Source of the DNA: Diphasiastrum complanatum
Taxonomy: Eukaryota > Streptophyta > Lycopodiopsida > Lycopodiales > Lycopodiaceae
Direction: 5' to 3'
Length of the DNA stretch: 64,000 nucleotides
NCBI GenBank assembly: GCA_029204225.1
Contig: CM055114.1
Location: 13,762,144 to 13,826,143 of the forward strand
Shown here: in pieces, positions 48,266 to 60,195 of the stretch
Numbering within the stretch: position 1 is the stretch's first letter
Layout: every line of letters begins with the position of its first letter
Position numbers and translations under genes: made by a program
Notes under the pieces: model-generated
Databases searched by the model: none
The model's input: only the letters and a program-made list of their open reading frames with translations
What the model was told of the DNA's origin: nothing

Positions 48266-50336
48266 TGGTCTGGTTGAGTAGAAATGAAGTCCAGAGACTT
48301 GGGAAGGCTGTCGAGCTTCTTGTACCAAGCTCGTGATGCATGTTTCAGACCATAGATGCATCGATGCAGCTAACAGACGTACTTTTGATTGTCGGGATCT
48401 TCGCATCCTTCAGGCTGGTTCATCAAGATTTCTTCCTCTAGATCTCCATGGAGAAAGGATGTCTTAACATCAATCTGATGAATTTCCAGATTGTGTTGCA
48501 TTGCATATGCAAGGAGTAGTCAAATGCTTGCCATCTTGACCATTGGTGAGTATGTATCGAAGTAGTTGATGCCATACCTCTACGTGTAGCCCTTGGTGAC
48601 AAGTCTGGCCTTGTAGCATCCAAAAGTGCCATATGACTTTATCTTTCTTTTGTAAATCCCTTTGTAGTCGACAGTCTTCTTTTCTTCGGGCAGTGGCTCT
48701 AATTCTGCCTCATCGACTCAATTTCTTCTGACATTTTCTCCTTCCATAATTCTCCCTCTAAACTCTGGATAGCTTCTTGGTAGGTTGTCGGTTCCTCAGT
48801 GAAGCTGCAGTATTCGACATCTGCATCCTCACTCCACTAAAGTCGGTCCATAGACATCTGAGTAGACGAGCTCAAGGACTTCTTTGGCTCTTTTTCCCTC
48901 ATGTACAAATGGAATTCGATGTTGCTTGCCCTTCTGATAGGCTTCACAAAAGTAGATGTTGGGTTTAGATATCTTTAGACCTGTGACTATCTCTTTCCTA
49001 CTCATGTCATAGTTGATCTTCGTTTTCTGATGCATTTAATAAGCTATCACAGTTGTTGATAATCTTTGCTTGATATAGGTTACCTTCTCCAGACCCGACA
49101 GTTAGTAGCTTGTTTGATTTTTGCTCGACCATTCGGCAAGGATTCCCATCAAACAGGACTCGAATTCTGAGATCTGCCATCTTCATGACTAATAGTAGGT
49201 CTCTTCTCAGTGGGGGTACATAGAGCTCTCCCTGCAACTCTGCTTGTCCTGACAATGTACTTAGTTGTAGAGATCTGATGCCATCAACATCATGTCGGCT
49301 CCCATCGCCTAGTATCACTGCTCTTGGTCTATCGAGTTCTATGTAGTTGATCAACGTGATGTGCAAGGTTGCTCCTGAGTCGATGACTATGTCGTAGTCG
49401 TGTTGTGTGTAGCTGGTTGGAGCTTCATTGAATATTGTGAAGGCTTCGTCGCTCTTGTTTGCATCCCCCGATTCTACAACATTGGCCTTTTCAGCCTTGT
49501 TCTTTCTTTTTGGGTTGTATTTGCATTCATATGCTGAATGTCCTTTCTTCCTCCAGTGCATGCAAGGGATTTTCAGGTTGAACTAGCATCTGTTGGTTGT
49601 TGTGTGTCTCGGCTTTTGACAGTGATCACATGAAGAGGTTTGTCGATTGTTTCTTCGATTGAGTCTTGTCAAACCTTGGGTTGTTCTTTTTCTTTTTCTT
49701 TCCCTTTATGAAAAGGGCCTTCTCCTGATGGTTTCTTCCTTCTCCTTCATCTCTCATTAGTCTCTCATTAGTGACAAGACTGGTAGCTCACTCGAACATC
49801 ATGTCTGGTAAGCTCAGGATGAGCATTCTTAGCGGTTGATAGGCTATAGGTAGAGACTTCATAAAGTACATCAGCTGTTGTGGTGTTAGGACCTGATGCT
49901 CCTATTCAGATGCAACAAGTTGAGCAAAGATCGTTTTGGTCCTCTCGACATGTTGATCCAGCTGGTTGCCATCCCATTGTAGACTTTGTAGTTGGTTGTG
50001 TAGGTGCATCACTGATGCAGCAGTCCTCACTTCTTACTTCTGCTTTATCTTTTCCCACGCTTCATGGCTACTCTCATAGTCTTCGATCTGCATGAGGATT
50101 TCCTTGTTTATGGATGAAATGATGATTGCCATTGCACGCTAATCCTTTTTGATCCATTCAACTCTCCTAGGGTCTTCTCTGGAGGCTGTTGTTCTTTGAG
50201 ATCGGTCACTGACCAAATCCCTTCACCCTTCAAGAGTGTTTTGATTTTGAACTTCCAAACTCGATAATTTGTGCCATCAAGACTGATTGCAATCTTTTTC
50301 TAAATCGTTGTAGACATATTGTGTTGTCTAGACAAT
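48266..50336 (-). pseudogene. Copia G gag to RT, integrase deleted
   Basis: Right to left on the minus strand: gag opening SLDGTNYRVWKFKIKTLLKG near 50290; a degraded gag; zinc knuckle KKGHSAYECKYNPKRKNKAE (49561 on); protease with intact DSG (YDIVIDSGATLHITLINYIE) and VPPLRRDLLLVMKMADLRIR; GAG_pre-integrase GEGNLYQAKIINNCDS; then GKQHRIPFVHEGKRAKEVLE and LVYSDVYGPTLVE (48829). Integrase after the first catalytic Asp is missing: the next readable blocks are the pre-RT linker and RT (VTKGYT, VKTSFLHGDLEEEILMNQPE, LHRCIYGLKHASRAWYKKLD), which end at 48266 against R1. The protease frame is open for 184 codons; other parts carry stops. Confidence 0.82.
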
Positions 50337-50350
50337 CCGCTCTGATACCA

Positions 50351-51000
50351 TGTAGACTTTTTAAGATTGTTTTGGGAGTGAGTCTTTTTAGTTGCCCTAT
50401 TGTGTGCTGCTCCTTTGGCTAGCTTGCGAAATTTTGCAGGATCCTAAACAAACAACTATAGATAACATACTTCGGAGCATTCAATCACACATATGCGACG
50501 CAACAATCAGAGATGGAAGAACTGGAAGTATTTTGTATTCTACTTTTGATTTTGAGTGAGTTGTTCAGTGTCTCACTCGTTGGCCGCCTGACGCTCCTCT
50601 TACAAAATTGCTATGTTTTTCTCATTGGCAGACTTTCATGCATAGCTTCTCCTCTTACTACTTCTCATCTACTTCCGTAGAAGTATATTTTTTTCTTCTT
50701 TTTCATATGCATTATCTCAACAAATGAGATTACAAGATAGATTAACAACAAATTACAAGAGAGGTTTTACGCTAGTCTATTGGTTAGCCACCCTCTGATA
50801 ACGTTGGCAGTGAAGCATGATAGTACAATGCCCTCACTCTCGTCGAGCTGCTAACTGCTAGCTCGACTTGTCCAACTTTTGGTTTAGGCATGAGGTTCAT
50901 CTTCAGCACTTCGGGTACTTTGGCTTCAGTGACTTTGACGTTTTGGCGTTGACTCCTCGTTTTTCATGTTGAGATAGATCTATGCTCGCAAATAAATCTA
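50351..51000 (-). repeat. 5' LTR of Copia G (outer end unresolved)
   Basis: Starts TGTAGACTTTTTAAG directly beside the primer site (minus strand TGGTATCAGAGCGGA at 50350-50336). No second LTR is available because R1 replaces the 3' end of the element, so the outer limit is a guess. Confidence 0.5.
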
Positions 51001-51121
51001 TTCATAGAAAACTGTTCTTATATGACTGATAACTTCTGTCAATTTATCGTTCTAAAATATCTCACCTAAAATGCTTTCGCAAAACTAAAATCTGTATTCA
51101 AGGTATTTGTGCATGGCTAGG

Positions 51122-51856
51122 TGTTGGAGGGTTTGCGGATCCCAAGGCAATCCTAACCCTAGTTAATAAGTGAGAGGGATTTGGCACCCTGCGTGTGTAA
51201 GTCCAACCCGATGATCACATAGAGATTTGATTAATTAGAAAATCAATATAAGGACTTTAGGCCTTTTTGCGGGACTTTTAATGTTGCATGGCCTAAATGT
51301 CAAGTAAGTGAATAAAGTTGGGTTTTTCTCCAATTTGGATGGTTCCCACTCTTTTTTAAATTTGAATAATTAGGGAGGCAAAAATGGACCATTTGGATTC
51401 AGAGGCCAGGGTCCTCCTCTCTACTATAAAAAAGAGACCAATTCGAGTTCCTACACGTGTTCAATTCCTCATTTCAATAAAGCAGATTGGCTCTCTTCAG
51501 GAATGGATTGATGAATGTCCTTGCTCTCTATCACTTTTTCTCCATCTCTCAGGCTTTCTTTGGTTTTTGCTAATTGTTGGATCTGAATGTTATTGGGATT
51601 GTTTGTTATTATGCTTTTTATGAGAGAGGAAGGGAGAGAGAGAAAGAGTAAGCTATCTTGTTGTGGATGTGTAGTGTTAATGGTTAGGGTTAATGGATGT
51701 TAGAGTTAGATTTGGATCTTCCATTCATGCTGAAATCTAAACTATACTATCGCTCTCATGGGAACGAACCTACGCGTGACAACTAACTTCATCTCTTTTG
51801 ATGCTAGATTGACTAGATCTTGGATTCAGGATAGGCAAGGAAAGAAACCCACTACA
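51122..51856 (+). repeat. Solo or 5' LTR of a Ty3/Gypsy element
   Basis: About 735 bp, TGTTGGAGGGTTTG to CCCACTACA, with a TATA-like CTATAAAAAAG at 51423 and AATAAAG at 51477. A Gypsy-type primer site follows after 4 nt. No Gypsy coding sequence follows. Confidence 0.6.
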
Positions 51857-51860
51857 ATTT

Positions 51861-51877
51861 TGGCACCATTGCAGGAG
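51861..51877 (+). other. Gypsy-type primer binding site
   Basis: TGGCACCATTGCAGGAG resembles the TGGCGCCGTTGCCGGGG site common after plant Gypsy LTRs, with several C-to-T/A type changes. Confidence 0.5.
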
Positions 51878-52720
51878 AGCTACGCCAATTTTTCAGTTTG
51901 CAGCATGATCGTTGGATGGTTAGCTTGCATTAGGCATCTTGTCGTGGCATGAATAGTGTTAGATCTGTATTTTAGGATTAGTTTGGGATTTATTTTGTTT
52001 GATTTAAGTAGATTTGCTTGTTTGAAATCTAATTTGACTGTAGAAAGGGGAAAGCTATTCAGATCACCAATCTTAAGATCCATTTGGATCTGAGATATCA
52101 GAGAAAACAACAAAAATCGGTCAAATTTGCTAGATTTTGGTCAAAAAGAGACAAAAATCATCATCAGAACTGATAACTTTTTATCCTCTTTCAGGAAACC
52201 TTCACCAAGTTGCAAACACCTTTAATTTTGATCACAGAACCTTCAGTTTGAAGGGCAAAGATTAATTCCTAGCAGATTTCCAGAAACATCAGAAAAACAG
52301 TCAAAAAACACCAAAAAATCACCAAAATTCTAAATATACAAAAAAAGAACCTTCGTCCGATTCACTGTGCATAGGTGTGATTCAGATCTATCTACTGCCA
52401 GGTCGGCAAAGAATAATACTAAAAATAGAAGGGTTTCTAGAAGATCAGTTGTCGTATTGTCATATTTTTGCCAAAAAGTCACTTTTTTGCAAAAATACTA
52501 GTATTACTCTTGATCCTTCGCCAAAACCTTTGCCTAGTTTTCAAAATATTCTATTTATAGTAAAATACTATTTTTGAGTTTGGCGAAGATTCTTCTTGTC
52601 CAGATCATAGAAAATCTTGATTTTTACCCTCGTCAAACTTGGGAAACTGTATTTTCTTGTGTTAGAAACCTTCGCCCAGTTTTTTCATAATTTTATCTGT
52701 ATTAGATCTTGCATCTGAGA
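51878..52720. other. No gene recognised
   Basis: AT-rich leader-like DNA after the Gypsy primer site, then a stretch with recurring CCTTCGCC(A/C) and CCTTCACC phrases (52190-52740). No open frame of note. Confidence 0.35.
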
Positions 52721-52736
52721 GTTCGGCGAAGGATAT

Positions 52737-55228
52737 TACCCGAGAAAAATTGTATGATGTTGTTACATGTGCAAAAGGGAAACCCGAAGCAGACGATGCA
52801 GCAATCGCCAAATGAAAGCCAAAGGATGGGAAGGCTTTCGCGCTGATCATCCTCAACATCATGGATACCCAGATCGGCCATGTATCTGAGGCTCAGACAT
52901 TAAAAGAGTTCTGGGACATCCTGAGCACACTATACAAAGTGCGAGATATAGCTTCCAAGCTACATCTCATGAAGAAATTTTACTCCCTCAAGATGGCAAA
53001 TGGTAATTCCCTGTAGAATCACATCAATCAATTCAAGAACCTGCTAAGGCAAATGGCCGCTGTCAAATCTGTCATAGACGATCAAGATGCAGTGATGCAA
53101 TTGCTTACAAGCTTGTCAAGCTCATATGACAAGTGGGTGATGATCATCATGACACATCCGGAACTGACTCTTTCGAGAGTCATTACTATGTTGTTGCAGG
53201 TAGACACGCGGAGGAACGAAGCCTCAAGTTCCTCAGCTGATTCTCATGCTTTATACACCAACAAGAACACGACTAAGCAAAAGAAGAAGAAAGGCCCGAA
53301 GCAGTCAAAGCCAGACCAGAAACTAGCACAACACAAAGAACAGTTGAATTCGCAGACAAAAAAGAAACTGTTTTGCAGATACTGCAAGTGAAACAACCAT
53401 GAAATTCAAAACTACCGGATACTGCAAGCGAAGAACAACAGCAAGGGGCAGTCGAATCAAGTGGCAAATGCAGTTGCAAAAGCTCTACAGTCTATTCAAG
53501 AAGCGGATCATGATGCCTTCATGACCGGCCATCAAGGAGCATCCAGCAATAGTTCTTAGTTCTTGAATTCCAGAGCCACTCAGCACATGACCAGCTTCAT
53601 TGGTTGTTTCAAGTCCTATACCCTTACAGTACCCAAAAATATGTTCACCTTGGCGACAATAGCACACAAGCTATAGCTTTGCAAATGATCAGTCTAAGCT
53701 ACTCTCTAAAGTCCTGTATGTACCAAATTTATCTACGAATATGCCCTCTATAAGCAGAATCACAGATCTAGGACATAGAGTAGAATTCGAATATGATTAG
53801 TACAAAGTAGTTGATAGGATAGGCAAGATCCTAGCACTCGAAAAGGGACATGGATACTTGTATCAATTAAGTCATTGCTTTTCTACCTCTAGTCAGGTGC
53901 TCAGTACTTCTATTCATGCAAATAAAAGTACAACAAGTGTCTAGACAATCTATTGTTTTTGATCTCAACTATCCTCGTGATAAAGTCGAGTTACCTGTCT
54001 ATCAGACTGTCTAGTTGGTAAATAGACTAGGAAACCATTTAAAATCAAGCCATCAACATATTGCTAGAGGATTGTTAGACATTGTACATTCAGACATTTG
54101 TGGCCCGATGAAAAATACTTCGTTGAAGGATGCAAAATATTTTATAACTTTTATTGATGAATTTTTCAGAAGGACTATGGTGTACTTTATAAAGAAGAAA
54201 TCAGAAGATTCAACTGCTTCAGAATCTTCAAGGAGCATGCAAAAAAGGAGACTAGACGGACGATCAAGGCTCTAAGGTCAGACAATGGTGGAGAATATAT
54301 CTCTATCGATTTTAAGGAGTACTGCCAAAGCCAAGGCATTGAACAACAATTCATCACTCCTTACAGTCCTCAGTCTAATGGCTTAGCCGAGAGGAAGAAC
54401 CGTACTCTGGTTGAATCAACCAAATGTATGCTAGTGCATGCATCGCTGCCCAAGAGATTCTGGGCTGAAGCTATCTCTACTACAGCTTACGTCCAGAACA
54501 AATGTTTGACCAAGGCCCTCTCAAGAAAGACACCCCATGAGGTGTGGATAGGCTCTAATCCTTCTGTGAAGGACCTAAGAGTGTTTGGGTGCATTGCCTA
54601 TGCGTACACATCCCACAAGATATACTCCTGAGTCTACATGTCTCTTTATACAGGAACCGACAACAGTTGAAGAGGCACTCAGCCAACCAGACTCTGATCT
54701 CTAGAGAGAAGCTATGGACAGAGAGTATTCCTCTCTGATCAAGAACCAGACATGGTCATTAGTCGAAGCTCCTATTGGTTGCAATGTCATTGATTGCAAA
54801 TGGATCTTCAAGATTGAATACAATGCCAATGGAGCAATTGATCGAAGGAATGGTGGCACGAGGATTCAGTCAGATTCCGAACGTCGACTACAGTGAGACT
54901 TTCAGTCCAGTAGTCAAACATTCGTCAATCCGAATGCTCCTGTCTTATGCTGCAGCTGCCTACCTCGAAGTACTTGATGTACAAATAGCTTATTTAAATG
55001 GAGTTATACAAGAAGATATCTACATGATCTAGCCCAAAGGATACGTTCTGAAAGGTATGAAGAATCATGTCTGTAAACTCCACAAAGCACTGTACAGCTT
55101 GAAACAGTCTGCCAGAGCTTGGTTTTAGAGGATCAACACATTCCTCATCGAACAAGGACTCAAACCAAGCACTATTGATTGCAACGTCTATTCCAAGTGC
55201 AACAATCCTTCACATTCTGTTTGTTTCT
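52737..55228 (+). pseudogene. Copia H gag to RT relic
   Basis: Gag: KDGKAFALIILNIMDTQIGH, TLKEFWDILSTLYKV, LHLMKKFYSLKMANGN, then open from 53053 (MAAVKSVIDDQDAVMQLLTS) to the zinc-knuckle remnant CRYCK at 53390. The protease is damaged (FLNSRATQHMTSF; NSR for DSG). Integrase: DIVHSDICGPMKNTSLKDAK, TFIDEFFRRTMVYFIKKKSE, a shift, ALRSDNGGEYIS, GLAERKNRTLVESTKCMLVH. RT: MDREYSSLIKNQTWSLVEAP, ARGFSQIPNVDYSETFSPVV, DVQIAYLNGVIQEDIYMI, ending near KPSTIDCNVYSK at 55190. It is cut at 55228 by an LTR A fragment before the YVDD motif. Roughly ten stops or shifts. Confidence 0.85.
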
Positions 55229-55390
55229 GATAGGCGTAGTCATGCTTAGGGAAAGAGTAATATAGCTCATTCCGCTGCGCACGAACGCTTTTCGTTCGAG
55301 TTTGTTTCTTGTTCAAGTTTCGAGTTCGTTCCTTTTTTGTGCTCGTTTTCTTTTCGAGCTATTTTCGTTTCTCACACACGACACACCCTC
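55229..55390 (+). repeat. LTR A-like fragment
   Basis: TGATAGGCGTAGTCATGC, CATTCCGCTGCGCACGAA and TCGAG follow the order of LTR A (TGATAG...CATGCAT...TTCCGCCATGCATGAA at 200-265). It is a short, diverged piece joining Copia H to the B2 gag. Confidence 0.55.
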
Positions 55391-55399
55391 TTTTTCCAA

Positions 55400-56118
55400 C
55401 AGTTGTAGATGCGGATGCGACATTCTTTGATGTCATGGTTAGCTCTTTCATAGTATCTGCAAGAGATCTTCTTTCATGATGCATTGTTCTCAACTTGAGT
55501 GTGAGGCTTCTGTTGCTGCTACACCTGATTCTTGTTCTTGGAATTGTTTTTCTTATTTGTGTACAGCGCCACAGACTTGCCTTTGAAGGACAAATCGCTG
55601 GTCTTTCTCTACATTTCCTCTTGAAGTAGATGACTGATCACCTTTTGAAGTGTTAGGTCAGGTTGTGTGGAGATCATGACAACAAAGTGCTCGTATGACT
55701 TCAGTAAAGAAGAGAGTAGAGTCACTATGGCGTCATCATCTTGAATGGCACATCCCACAGCTGATAGTTGATCCAACAGGGACTTGAAGCTATTGATGTG
55801 GGAGGTGATGGCGGTAGAATCAAACATTCTCAGCATAAAGAATTTCCTTCTGAGGTGTAACCACATGGTTACATCTTGAGTCCTGTACAAATTAGATAAC
55901 AAGTCCAGTGCTTCCTTGGAGGACTTGCAGGTGGTAACGTGAGATATCTGAGAGTCGGCCAAATTCAGCATGATCGACACTAGGGCCTTCTGATCTTTTA
56001 TCTTCCAAGACTTTGCTAGGAGTTTCAATGTCCAAATGTAGAAGTTAGATCTGTTGAACTTGTCAATGACTCTAACTTTGTTGGATGAAGAAGATGAAGT
56101 GTTACCTGTAGAAGACAT
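55400..56118 (-). pseudogene. Copia B2 gag
   Basis: Start at the ATG at 56118 (MSSTGNTSSSSSNKVRVIDK) just downstream of a primer site, as in B1. UBN2 motifs: KFNRSNFYIWTLKLL, ALVSIMLNLADSQISHVTTC, SSKEALDLLSNLYRTQDV, LHLRRKFFMLRMFDSTAITS, DDDAIVTLLSSLLKSYEHFV. About 25 residues between LKLL and KSWKIKDQK are deleted relative to B1. The frame is open to 55609; beyond a stop it continues with SDLSFKGKSVALYTNKKN and a zinc knuckle CRYYERANHDIKEC (first Cys pair damaged). It ends near 55400 with pol missing. Confidence 0.82.
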
Positions 56119-56163
56119 GTTGACAATAACTAAAATAGATAACTCTTTGTTTACTTGACTTGC

Positions 56164-56290
56164 GCTCTGATACCAACTGGTGGAACAGGGTGGATGAATG
56201 GAACGAATGAAGGAGACGGAACTAGTAAGACAAGAGGCTCTCTTACCACTTGTGTGGATGGACCGGTCTACCACTTACTACAACCATGAT
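56164..56290 (-). repeat. Primer site and start of LTR, Copia B2
   Basis: The minus strand reads TGGTATCAGAGC at 56175-56164. The LTR edge (TGGTGGAACAGGGTGGATGA) begins at 56178 and is a diverged relative of the B1 edge (TGATGGGGCAAGGGAGATAG). How far the LTR extends to the right is unclear. Confidence 0.55.
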
Positions 56291-56459
56291 ATGGATAGAT
56301 CTAGAATAGCCACTACATAAATAGCCCCATTGTCATTCCCACCATCACCGCAATAACCACCTCCATAGTCAACCCCATCATTACTGCCATCTCCACTGCC
56401 ACGGTTCCACCCATCACCACCATCTCCGTTACCACGTCGCTACCACCCCCCATCTTAAC

Positions 56460-57260
56460 TTTGTCACCTTCAGCTAGATGGGATCCTCAGGCACTGGGTT
56501 GTTCCTTAACGAGCCTCCAGCAACAAATCCACCAGCTGCTCAATGAACGAGCAAATGAACAGTCTCGCGGCCAACTGGTGGTAGAGGAAACATTGTAGAT
56601 AAGGTCGGGCAGCTAGAAAGACAGGAAGAAAAAGAGAGAATTGAGAGCTAGGCGCAGGTCCATAGGCGCAGTTCAAGCAACTGAAGTACCAACTCAAGAA
56701 GGCAAAACTAGCAACTAAGCAGCACGATCAGCACATGTCCAACCTTCAGACCGAGCTCATTCAGGAGAAAACTACCTGCAAACGTACTAATCCGACTGCC
56801 AGTACTTGGTGCTAAAATCGATGACACTGGAGCAGGAGCGTGAATCTCTCAAAGCCAATGAGAGATCACTCAAGGATTACACCTACACCTTGGACTGCAG
56901 CATCTCAAAGGAGCAGATAGCAGTGCAGTGAGCCTAGGAGAACTTTGCAATCCAAAAGGCCAGGCAGACCAGCAAGTGCAAGCCATCCAAGCTACATTGG
57001 ACCAAATGGTAGCCACAGCAGAGGAAGAGACACCAACCACCCAGAAACTCCAACGGAAGTAGGCAGAATATTATAGGATCATTCAGCCAGAGCGTTTCAA
57101 CTGTACAGGGACCAACAGAAGAGTCATGAGCATGTGCAAACAACAAAACATACTGAGCTAGCAACCCTACGCGCCACGCTCTAGGAAGACAAGTAGGCCT
57201 TCAAGGACACCGACTCTGAGCTAAAAATCTTGAAGAAGCAATTCATCGCCGTTCTAGAGT
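56460..57260 (+). pseudogene. Decayed coiled-coil ORF, GC-richer than surroundings
   Basis: Reading across frames gives Lys/Glu/Gln-rich helical text: QFKQLKYQLKKAKLATKQHD, MSNLQTELIQEKTTCKR, MTLEQERESLKANERSLKDY, SISKEQIAVQ, and DTDSELKILKKQFIAVLEF. Heptad-like spacing suggests a long coiled coil. Codons use more C and G at third positions than neighbouring elements. It is broken by many stops. No family recognised; it may be a gag-like or structural protein of an unidentified element or a host pseudogene. Confidence 0.4.
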
Positions 57261-57583
57261 TTTCCACTGTTCTAGATTGCAATTTATCTTTTATTTTTCA
57301 TTATCTTATTAGATTATCTTTTTATTATTTTTCTCTGCCTAGCTTCTGCCCTCTCTAATTCAATACTCATTCATATTTATCAAATTGCATTATAGGCGAG
57401 CAAAAATATATTTCTTTGTGCTATCCTTACTAGCTTTGTCCAAGTTAAGGATTTCGGCAATTTTTGTGATGTTTTCGGGAGTCCTTCGCTCTGTTTTGTT
57501 GTAGGCCATTGCGCAATCATCAATTTTCCACATGATCGACGTTTCCAATTGGAGCTAGATCACTTGCATCAAATTCCCACTCT

Positions 57584-57949
57584 TTGTTCCACCCCCGTTC
57601 ATACCTTCATCTTCACAACACCAATAGGTATGATACGCACCCAGCCAACAAGAACAAAAAAGTCGTCCCCGACACCCTAGCAGAGCACATCAAGCATTGC
57701 CATACCGCCGCCGCCGTCCTTCCTGAGGCCCTCCCTTTCGCCTATAACCTGCTCCGGACTCTCTATTACGACTGCCATCACTCCACCCCCATTATCTGCT
57801 ACAATGCGGCCTTGGCACATTATAATGCCATTGTCCAAGATCCATCCATCAGCCATCCCTGCTCCAGTAGATCCAAAGTAAGATACAAAGTTGGAAAATT
57901 CCAGATAAGAGAAATTCTCTACGGATTGTGTGGAACAATCTGGAACTAG
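57584..57949 (+). other. Unidentified 121-codon frame
   Basis: Contains KVVPDTLAEHIKHCHTAAAV, LPFAYNLLRTLYYDCHHSTP and LAHYNAIVQDPSISHPCSS. The C-rich third positions resemble those of the coiled-coil relic to the left, so the two may come from one element. The opposite strand is also open, so coding is not proved. It ends just before the right duplication arm. Confidence 0.3.
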
Positions 57950-58093
57950 AGGTGATTTGGAATTTGAAGGTGCACTCTCTAATGAGAGCTGCCAAACGAC
58001 CAATATCACACCTTTTCCCTAATTGGAGAAAAAATATATCTCTCCCCTTGGATAGTGTCAGACCTGTGCAACAGAGGCATTGCAGGCGCCTCT

Positions 58094-58144
58094 GAGGTGC
58101 ACTCTCTAGTGAGAGCTGCAATGCCTCATTAGAGAGTGCATCTC
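58094..58144. repeat. Imperfect inverted repeat, right arm
   Basis: Arms 58094-58113 and 58125-58144 pair with two mismatches; equivalent to the perfect hairpin at 22876-22926. One arm plus loop recurs at 57969-57991, immediately outside the duplication edge. Confidence 0.8.
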
Positions 58145-58628
58145 AAAGGTGTGATATTCTCTCCAATATCACACCTTTTCCGTCATTGGATCCTCTTTGC
58201 ATATAAACATACATCACTCTAGAGAATCTTTTACGTGTAAAGAATGGTATCACAAGATACTATTGTTATTTTTCCTGTGAAGGACTGTCTGATCTTACTC
58301 AACTAAGAATCGTTGTGTCACTATTCACACGTCCTATCAAGGATCTATTCTATCAAAGATATTTGTGGGCGTTAAATGGCTAAAGAACTCTAAAAGCCCA
58401 TTAGCAGATACGAATGCAATGCTACCTTTCGAATCCTTTGTGCAGAAGCTTATGCTCTATTCATATTCCTTGCAATCCACGTTGCAGTGTGATCTTCAGT
58501 TGCTACACTGTCATGCCTCTCAATGCTCATGCACAATCTGATCATTGCATGTCACAAGCACTATAATGCATGAAGTTAATGAAGCTTTAAGAAATACTAT
58601 GCAAAAGAGAACGTACGTCCTTGCAGGA

Positions 58629-58633
58629 CACGT
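58629..58633 (-). promoter_or_regulatory. ACGTG (ABRE-like) element upstream of right dehydrin
   Basis: CAGGACACGTCCACCC; the minus strand carries ACGTG. About 235 bp upstream of the ATG and conserved with 22401-22405. ABA-type regulation is inferred from the motif and the gene family. Confidence 0.45.
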
Positions 58634-58772
58634 CCACCCACTTTTTCACTCTCATAGTGCACTATACAGTGGCGATTCGCACCCGTGGGCCACCTAGGGA
58701 CTCCCTAAGATTTACTTTATGCGATTCCCGTCTAATATTATTAAGAAATTCTCACGACTGCCAGCCATTTCC

Positions 58773-58778
58773 TATATA
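58773..58778 (+). promoter_or_regulatory. TATA box of right dehydrin gene
   Basis: CCTATATAACTCAAGC, 93 bp upstream of the ATG, in the same context as in the left copy. Confidence 0.65.
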
Positions 58779-58865
58779 ACTCAAGCTTGTGCTCGTATTA
58801 GTCCACAGCCATACTACTACTGAAGTCTAATTACTAGTTCTCAGGAATACATAGCGGTTTTAGTG

Positions 58866-59681
58866 ATGGCTCAAGAAGTATGCAAGCAACAGGAGCGCGG
58901 TTTGTTCGGATTAGGCCACAGACAAAATGAGCATTCTTCGGCTCATTATGAGAGCTCCAAGAGTTGTGCTATTGAAGATGGGTGCGGTCGCAATGAAACC
59001 GTAGCTAAATTTAAAAACAACTCTAAACCATGGGGAGAAGAAAAGGTTAACGAAGAAGTTTGGGAGGAGAAGCGCCATGGAGTGCTTCGGAGAAGTGGTA
59101 GCTCAGTAAGCACTGTTTGCCTTATTCCAAAAAAATTCTAGTTTGAGCTTTATCTTTGCTATGTACGTATATATTGATTACATCAGTAAGAACCATGTTT
59201 AAACTAGAAAATCATTCTGCTGATCTCCGATTCGATTTGAGTTGTGAATAGTGATAGAGTCAGCTTACTATATTCCAGTGGCTTGTTTTATTTATATGAG
59301 AGTAGAGTTTTAGCTACGAACATAATACAAAGCTATTTATTTATTCACTGCCATAAAAGTTATGAAGTCTTCCACGGAAGTATAGCGAGGTTTGTTAAGT
59401 AGCAGTATTTCTGTGTTGCACAGGCGGGTAGCAGCAGTGACGAAGAAGAGTTCCGCGAAAAGAAGGAATACCATCGTTACAAGGAGGAAGGCATAAAAGA
59501 TAAAGTGAAGCACCTTTTGCCAGGTCACAAGAATGAAAATTGCGAAGCTGTACGAATTGAGAAGGTGAATGCCGAGAAAAAGCACGGCGGTTGGTTTGGC
59601 AAGAAAGAAGATTGCTCTGAATCTGAATCGGTGACAGTAAAGCACTTCAAGGAGAAGAAACACGGCGGAAGTCGTTGCTAG
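58866..59681 (+). CDS. Dehydrin (LEA group 2, FSK-type), right copy
   Basis: Two exons, 58866-59105 (80 codons) and 59424-59681 (85 codons plus stop), joined in phase 0 over a 318-bp GTAAGC...TTGCACAG intron. The predicted protein is 165 aa. The start is the ATG at 58866; the GTG just before it at 58863 is not needed. Order: F-segment-like QERGLFGLGH (residues 9-18), S-segment LRRSGSSAGSSSDEEE (74-89) with the intron after S80, single K-segment KEEGIKDKVKHLLPGH (100-115), then KHGGWFGKK (133-141) and HFKEKKHGG near the C-terminus. The K-segment is closer to the family form (EKKGIMDKIKEKLPG) than the left copy because residue 111 is Leu. Expected role: a disordered, drought/cold/ABA-induced protective protein; Ser-rich and KKK-like parts suit phosphorylation-linked localisation. 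No defect seen. Confidence 0.87.
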
Positions 59682-60195
59682 TAACTTCTTGTCCCAACAG
59701 TAGCTTATATCAGAGGTTCAGAGCCTTTACTACCATTCTCTGGATGAAATGCTTACTCGTATATAAGCTAATCCAGTTGTATACAGCAACATGATGAAGT
59801 TGCAACATATCCTACGTAGCTTGTTTATAGCAGCAATATTCCTCTGTATTTTCTAGGATGAAAATATTAACTATGAAGCTTTAGTTATAATTGGTCGCTT
59901 AAGTCTATGTGAATTTTGTGTTTTTTAAGATCCTTCATACACAATGCTGCAATGTTTGAAACTGCTGCAAATGATAAGCTCCTGGTCAAAGTATCGTACA
60001 AAGTTCCAACCAAGGAGAAAAGTTGACATATTTGTATTTTAAAATTTGAGCATCAATTTCCAAAAACAAGTCAGTTGGTCATACCCAGCATATAGTACAG
60101 CCGCCAATTCACTCCTCACGGCCCCACCCTCTCAACTCTACCTCATACATGAAAGATGCATCATAAGTTCATAACTTATTGATGCATATTTCAAA

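Noticed and set aside
57677-58009. 110-codon minus-strand frame rich in Gly/Val
   Set aside because: It overlaps the plus-strand frame 57584-57949 and crosses to within 15 bp of the duplication edge; neither strand can be preferred and no domain is seen.
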